A stretch of 64,000 nt of DNA, taken from assembly GCA_036346275.1 (NCBI GenBank), contig CM070722.1, forward strand, positions 21,413,336 to 21,477,335. The letters run 5' to 3'. Below, piece by piece: positions 58,308-64,000 of this stretch. The stretch comes from Otatea glauca. Lineage: Eukaryota; Streptophyta; Magnoliopsida; Poales; Poaceae. Below the pieces are notes generated by a model. That model was not told where the DNA came from. It saw nothing but the letters and a program-made list of their open reading frames with translations, and made no database searches. A program made the position numbers and the translations under genes. Positions within the stretch are counted from its first letter, which is position 1, and the number at the start of each line of letters is the position of its first letter.

Positions 58308-60374
58308 ATATGTGTGTGTGTGTATATATATGATATTTATCGATATTACACGAATGTAGACTGTAATTGCACACACTTACAATGTCCAGCATCTTAAGAG
58401 CGCGGCGTCGAGGGCGTCGAGGTTGAAGAGATTGAGCAGGTCCTTAAAGTCGACTGCGAAGAAGCCCCCCGATGAATCGTTGAACAGATGCTTAGGCTTA
58501 AAGCTGACCGAGATAATCGTTCGGTCTTGCACTAGCTTTTTAGCTTGTTCCACGTACCAATTATGCAATCTAACGCAAGTCATAGAAATGTTCTTTAAGC
58601 AATCTCCCGTTACTAAAGAGTCTCCTAGCTGGTATAACCCGGCCAACGGGGCAATTGGATAGTCTAATGCCTTCGTAATCTTCTTCGATTTGTCCTTGCC
58701 TTGCTTTCTGCTATAGGGGGTCTTTACGGGAGATGAGTGGGCACCAACCCAACTGAAACTCCTTTGATGCAGGGGCACGGGAGCTGATTTGGTGGCTTGC
58801 TGAGGTGCTGCAGGCGACTCAGGCAGTTGGGGGTATTTCCGATGATGGAGGATTGGCATCCAGGGAGATGTCGTTGCTAGGCCACTGGATGAATGTGCGA
58901 ATGGCATCCCCCAGTGTCACGATCTCATCGTTTTGGGGGCATCAGTAGCGGGACAGTCTTGAAATTGTTATGTACACCATCCACATTGACCTTTGTGAAA
59001 CCCGGCGCCACTAGGGTATCGTGCACCAACGTCCCTTCAATGGATGGATACACGAGCCCCTAAGCAGCGTGAAGAGGAAGGGAGATTGCACCACGTGGCC
59101 TCCTACATAACGGTACATAATTAGCTAATGCGTCCAACAACTATATCTATGGAGCATTCAAGAGATATATATTAGTACCTTGATGTGATAGACAAAAAAT
59201 TTGCCGTGTTCATTTGTAGGAGTGGCGGATGCACAACTGTTGTTACGGGTAGTGGGGCTGATTTCCGCATATACGTCTAGGGCTTGCGCAGGCTGTCTGT
59301 CCTGATTATTGAGCCTTTCCTCGAGGCTTCTTATCTTATTGTCGAATTCTTCTCTCAGCCTTTCATGAATCTTTTGTACAAGTCGTTCCTCGCGCTCAGT
59401 TTTGGTTCTCTTCCTACTCCGGTATTTGTCAGAGTCGTTTGGGAATCCCGTTTTCTAGGGAACAAAAACCCCTTTGCCTCGCGTGCGACCAGGGTGTTCT
59501 TTGTTTCCCAAGGCTATGGAGAGAACATCTTTCTCCCTATCTGGTAAAAAAGTGCCATCGAAATATTGTGTACTCAACGGTACCTCCAAGATCCCCACAA
59601 GTTATTTTACTTACGAATTTATTGACTAATTACATACAAAATTAGTAGTTTGATATCTTACCAGGCATTGGCAGACTTCCTCGTCCGCGAGGTTTGTAAA
59701 GGAGATGGTGCCAAAAGACGTGGCACTTGACCTCGCTCTTAGCTAGTATCTAGCGCACTGGTCAACGATCGATGCAAATGGCGCGGAGGCCCCCTCGTCC
59801 TCCCTCTCCCATTGCGCCCTCTTCCCCGTGTACCCAGCGGTGCTGAGTCTGTGGGGGTAGGTGTTCCTTGCCTGCATGGTCTTGTAGGCTTCACTTTGAC
59901 GCACTAATTCGTCCGTCTTTGCCTCAGCAAAACTTTGCCATACGTCCTCAGCAATGAACCCGTACTTTGAGAAGGGAGTCATGTCCTTGTTGACATATTC
60001 CTTGACAAGCGTGCACTTGAAGTTCTTCCACGCTTTTCCTGCCACTAGCAGTGCATACTGTTGCACTAAGTGTACGGAGTCTTCTAGGATCTCGAACGAA
60101 GACAGAACTTCTATCACCAAGTCGTTGCGGTTCTCGTCAGTCAGCGACTTCCAGGATGGACAGGTGATGGTGACCGGTTCCCGTGCGACTATCTTGCACA
60201 ATGTCTGGAATGGTGTCGCTGCCTTTCTTGGTTCGGTAGGGGCCCATCCTTTGGATCAATCGCTGTGATGTTATATCGGTCCATGGGCCTTTTATTTGCT
60301 CCTCTTGGACCTCGAGGAGGTTTTTCTTTCGTTGGCTCATCACATCCTTGAGACGACGAATGAGGGGATGCCAT
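57483..60374 (-). pseudogene. CACTA protein with Transposase_24-like and Ulp1-like regions
   Basis: The minus strand starts MASPHSSSQGCDEPTKE (60374). A Transposase_24-like region follows (60201-59743; KYGFIAEDVWQSFAEAKTDE, HRLSTAGYTGKRAQWERED). After a long linker comes DFKDLLNLFNLDALDAALLR (about 58460-58400), the segment that precedes Ulp1 (C48) protease domains in grass CACTA genes. The last exon contains CGFYVCHNMHLLVN (57570-57529), the nucleophilic Cys block, after an acceptor-like TTTGCAG near 57617. The gene ends at TGA 57483-57485. The His and Asp of the protease are not clear. Ulp1-like proteins cleave SUMO-type conjugates; why CACTA elements carry them is not settled. Frameshifts make this a pseudogene. 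Confidence 0.78.
58265..58331. repeat. (TA)n/(TG)n microsatellite
   Basis: A run of TA repeats passes into TGTGTG and back. It lies in a probable intron of the CACTA gene. Confidence 0.95.
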
Positions 60375-60466
60375 CTTCTTTTTAACTAGACTTGTTGTGC
60401 CATATTGTTTGTTGAAAATTATGATCTCCATCAATTAATGCATATATTATATAATCTATTTAGGCC

Positions 60467-60575
60467 TCAAAAGATAAGTGAGAGGGATATGTTTTCTCCA
60501 TCAAAAGATAAGTGAGAGGGATATGTTATCTCCATCAAAAGATAAGTGAGAGGGATATATTATCAAAACATATGT
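60467..60575. repeat. Three copies of a ~36-bp tandem unit
   Basis: The unit 'aaaagataagtgagaggg' plus 'atatgttatctccatc' is repeated three times with few changes. Confidence 0.9.
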
Positions 60576-62681
60576 GAGAGGGATTCTTTCTGGGATTCCA
60601 CTAGAAGAGGCATATTTGCAATCTAGGCTGATTTTCATGGCTCAATAGGAAAGAAAAGGAATCAAACAAGGAATGCTATCAATTGATGACTGCTTTTATT
60701 TGATGGGTACAAAGGTAGTATATGGTTGGCAAAAGAAAAAAATAGAAATATAACATCCCAATGAATGAGGTTGTTTAAAATTTAAAGAATCTAAACAACA
60801 AGCAAATTAAATCAAGCAACTATAATGCAACCCACTGTTAAAGATATATAGCAATTCATGCAAGGTAGTAGGCACATATATACAAACTCAGATCAGTGCA
60901 TACCAATCCTGATGCATCCAACCCCAAAACCTAGAAATGTTATGCACATGATGGTTGTAACCTGTTCACTTTCACAAAAATTCATAATACTGAAATAAGG
61001 AGGTTGTAGAAGAGGAAGGATGAGGAGTGGAACTAGTGGAAGAAGCTTTATGTTCACAGGGCCTGTGGGCACCACTGAGCCCATCCCACAGCAGCCAAAC
61101 CTCACAAACAATCCTTCAACTACTACGACTCCCCTATTATATTTGCTTACTAGCACTATGTTTTCTGTTTTCAGTTAAAACTGTGCCTCTGGAGCTTGAT
61201 CTACTCTCGATACTTGACATATCATTTTCATACTTGGCATGTCATTTAACTATCTTTCATCTACACATCAAAGTTACTACTGTACTAAAGCTGTCCATAA
61301 TAATCAATAGTATGCTAAAACAACCAGATGCATCTGGTTCTATATGTTGTAGAATTGTAGGATTGACTTTCATCATTGATTGTGGCAGTGTACAAGGCTG
61401 AAGCTTGTGATATGTCGTAAAGTGGATATAAGATCAACTGCAAGTAAGGCACAAGACTAACTGGGCCATGTTTTGATTCTTGCACATTCGAGTGGGATTG
61501 ATATATAGGACATTTTTAGGTTAATAATCACTTTGAAAACCATAGCTGATGAGCATACATTAGTGAAGCCATGAGCATGCAGTAAAATGAACGATAATTT
61601 ACCATTAAAACCAATACCAGCCACATCAGTTTGATAGAAAAGTGTGAGCTTAGATCAGTTAGATGCTCAAACAGTACTGTAAAAATGGGAATATGCAGCC
61701 AACAGGCAGCTTTTATGGGAATATGCAGTAATAATAGCAAACTTCTGCAAATCAGAAATATTCAGGATCCATTTGTAAATCATAACCATTCATCTGAGTT
61801 ATCATTCACTTCGTGTATAGTACATCTCAAAAATACTAAACAATCAACATATTATAAGTCAATTGAACAATAAAAATTACAGTCTTATACAACACGTATT
61901 TGCATGAACCAGAGATGATTCTCACCAAGTTTGGCCGCTGAAAGTTGTAGCCAATCTTATATTATACCTTCAAATAAGTCAGCCCCATAGTGAGCTAACA
62001 CTCTAGTGAATTTAACTGTACTTACAGTTAATATCATGAAGTTATTGCTATCTAAGACAAGGAAATGTATGGAATTAACACTAGAGTTAAGTAATGAAGT
62101 ACTGAATCTTATGACCCTTTAAGCTAAATTACATCATGATCAAGTTGGGCAGACATGCGCATGAGACGATATTGATCTTAAATACAAGATTAACGGTGCC
62201 AAAGTGACATGTCATATTTATCATTGCGAATATATAAACCCACTAGTTGTTTCATGTACTTGGCAGCTGCATTCAACAACTAGTCTGTCCTGCACTCCTG
62301 CAAGCAAATGAAAAGGGGATAGCTCGAAAAGATCGAAAGCCCCATGCTTGCACTTGCGATATCTAATCATTACATCAGGCAGCTTGTTAATGCGAGTGTA
62401 ACAGCCACTGAATTAAGAAACAACTTTGACAGGGTACTTTTGGAGAGGTACGGCTCCAACGTGGCAAAATGTTGCCAAGAGACAGTGCATTAACAAAGGA
62501 GACTGGTTAGACCTAACCCCTCTTGTTTTTTGGCGCTTAGCAAATGGACTGTCTCTAATGAGAGGAAGCTTCCATCTTTAATAAAATCACATCAAGCACT
62601 TACCTGAACCCCCTCGGCAAAGCAATTTCAAAGAAATTGAGATCGGTCGATGTAACGAGGCAGCAAGTGGCGAATCATCCA
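60576..62681. other. AT-rich spacer, no gene seen
   Basis: A 124-codon plus-strand frame (61027-61401) and a 70-codon minus frame have no domain. A 'tataacatcccaatg' at about 60751 resembles a decayed LTR start but cannot be followed further. The tandem 'tatgggaatatgcag' at 61687-61727 is a short duplication. Nothing else can be named. Confidence 0.4.
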
Positions 62682-62737
62682 TCTATTATAGATGGAAGAG
62701 CTCTCGCGCTATGGGCGATTTGGGCCGGCGCGTTCGC

Positions 62738-62769
62738 GGCTCGGCTCGAGGCTCAAGCCGAGCCGCGAA
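62738..62769. repeat. Short GC-rich hairpin
   Basis: GCGGCTCGGCT and its exact inverse AGCCGAGCCGC are separated by nine bases near the start of the Helitron candidate. Confidence 0.85.
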
Positions 62770-62779
62770 AAAAAAAATT

Positions 62780-63030
62780 CGTTCAGGTCCTTTTTCCGAA
62801 AAAATTACGATTAGGTCCTTTTTTGAAAAAAGTTATGGTTAGGTCCTTTTTTGAAAAAGAATACATATTACGTCTAGGTCCTTTATGTGTTTTTAAGCAT
62901 TGCGCTCGGGTCCTTTTACGGAAAATTAGAATTATGATTAGGTCCTTTTCGGAAAAAAAATACATTCAGGTCCTTTTTGAGTTTTTCTAGCATTATGTTT
63001 AAGCCCTTTTGCGGAAAACACAAAATTCTT
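62780..63030. repeat. Degenerate 'aggtccttttt' repeats
   Basis: At least seven copies of AGGTCCTTTTT-GAAAAA-like units spaced about 35-40 bp. The reading frame through them (62637-62990) is repetitive and not a gene. Confidence 0.85.
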
Positions 63031-63153
63031 TTTAGGTCATTTTCGTGTGTTTTCTCGATTTACTCATGTAGGGAGCGGCAATCGCGCATTTTCTCGATTT
63101 GCTCGCATGTGGAGCAGCGCCCGTGGCGTGGCACGCCGCGTATAAGTATCTAG

Positions 63154-63379
63154 TTGTTTTAATGGGCAACACGAATGATTGACTTAGATCCGTGACTCGT
63201 GACGACTTACAGCTCGATTGCACCACAAGAAACCTAGAAACTCAAAACTAGCACAGCAAGGAGCCAGATATCAAAAACGTATGGCACTATCCTATAATAA
63301 GCACAAGAGTTCACCTTATGTACACTATGACAACACAAAAAAGTACCTCGTTGTAGACAGTGGCGGAGCCGGAGCTAGC
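63154..63379. other. Unassigned spacer
   Basis: No gene or repeat end is visible before the LTR start at 63380. A 64-codon frame at 63218-63412 runs into it. Confidence 0.35.
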
Positions 63380-64000
63380 TGTAACATCCTAAAGATTATG
63401 AAAATGAATTAAAATGACCTGCCATGTTTTACATTTTTGGATTTTCTACAGGAATTATTAGTTTTAGGATTTACTTTTTACCTTTTAATTTCCCCATTTC
63501 TACATAATTGAGCAACTCAAAAGAAACTCCTAAAAATCCCAAACAACCCAATCTGGAAAATAATTTTATAAAATACTAGAACAATTTATATCAATAAATA
63601 TAATTTTTTAGGAATTTTTGCACAAAATTTGGATGCCTTAAAAATTCAATTACAGATTGAAAACAGCAAAATTCTAGGAATTATATCTCAAAAACTACAA
63701 TAGGAAACTGAGTAAAACCAAGTAAAATTGAAACTTCAATCTCTGAGCTACATTCACGAATTTTTCCAGGATTTTTAAAATTGGTTTAAACCACTTTTGG
63801 ACATCTCTAACTACCCAACTGTTTTCTATCAAAATTCTGGTGAAGCTACAGTGTAACTGCGATCTGCTCGACGAAAATGCCTGCGTGGCGGATGCTGACA
63901 GTGGGCCATGCCGGCCAGAAGGCCCACTGGCCAGCCTCTCTCCTCCTCTCCCCTTTCCCCACCCCTGCCTGAATTCTGCCGTGGCAAGGCTTTGCCTTGC
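63380..64000 (+). repeat. Start of a gypsy LTR, cut by the window end
   Basis: It begins TGTAACATCCTAAAGATTAT, the LTR start type seen at 12252, 21222 and 25989, then AT-rich sequence and a GC-rich block ('ggccagaaggcccactggcc'). The rest lies outside the window, so solo or full-length status is unknown. Confidence 0.6.

Larger units (their letters stand above)
62682..63153 (+). mobile_element. Helitron candidate (non-autonomous)
   Basis: The right end has the hairpin GGCGTGGCACGCC followed by eleven bases and CTAG (63150-63153), then T. The proposed left end is TCTATTATAGATGG after an A at 62681, fitting A/T target insertion. Inside are an inverted repeat and a run of 'aggtccttttt' repeats. 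No Rep/helicase gene is present. Confidence 0.5.

Noticed and set aside
60751..60800. Possible LTR start 'tataacatcccaatg'
   Set aside because: Similarity to LTR starts does not continue past about 20 bases.
61027..61401. 124-codon plus-strand frame
   Set aside because: Hydrophobic, AT-rich, no recognisable domain and no supporting signals.

Overview
This is nuclear DNA from a flowering plant, almost certainly a grass. It is a repeat-dense stretch made mostly of transposable elements nested inside one another. I see CACTA (En/Spm) DNA transposons, Ty3/gypsy retrotransposons of chromovirus and Tat type, a copia solo LTR, LINE remnants, Stowaway-, Tourist-, hAT- and Mutator-type MITEs, and two Helitron-like ends. 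There are no bacterial genes, no rRNA and no CRISPR. The species cannot be fixed from the sequence. Nearly every transposon reading frame is broken, mostly by stop codons that look like CAG/CAA/CGA changed to TAG/TAA/TGA.

Layout. 1-5812: an old LTR (minus strand) split by a gag-protease-only gypsy element (764-5473). 5826-8612: a decayed CACTA copy. 8919-23614: a CACTA transposon whose transposase gene is cut by a Tekay-like chromovirus (9943-21222, target duplication CATCA). That chromovirus carries in its 5' LTR a non-autonomous CACTA element (17941-19708, target duplication TCA). 23640-24310: a LINE reverse transcriptase fragment and a tRNA-like block. 24988-25721: a Tourist-like MITE holding a hAT MITE. 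25989-29149: a 3.16 kb solo LTR with duplication CTACG. 29483-29889: a fold-back MITE. 30400-32273: two solo LTRs of the family that is full-length further on. 32599-38313: a Helitron candidate, MITEs, half a tRNA-Arg gene, promoter-like pieces and an LTR remnant. 40106-41629: a third CACTA end. 43221-56197: a full-length Tat-type element with target duplication AATAC, containing a solo copia LTR and an antisense, intron-bearing gene. 56649-60374: a long palindrome and a CACTA gene with a Ulp1-like protease. 62682-63153: a second Helitron candidate. 63380 to the end: the start of another LTR.

The most notable locus is 38469-39269 (minus). Seven tandem 90-bp units each encode one CLE signalling dodecapeptide (typically RTVPSGPNPITH), joined by proline-rich linkers and preceded by a signal-peptide-like segment. 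This is a multi-CLE precursor now carrying small frameshifts, and it is the best host-gene candidate in the window. The second notable feature is the antisense gene in the Tat element: a plant-mobile-domain-like region followed by a coiled-coil region, with three GT-AG introns still readable.
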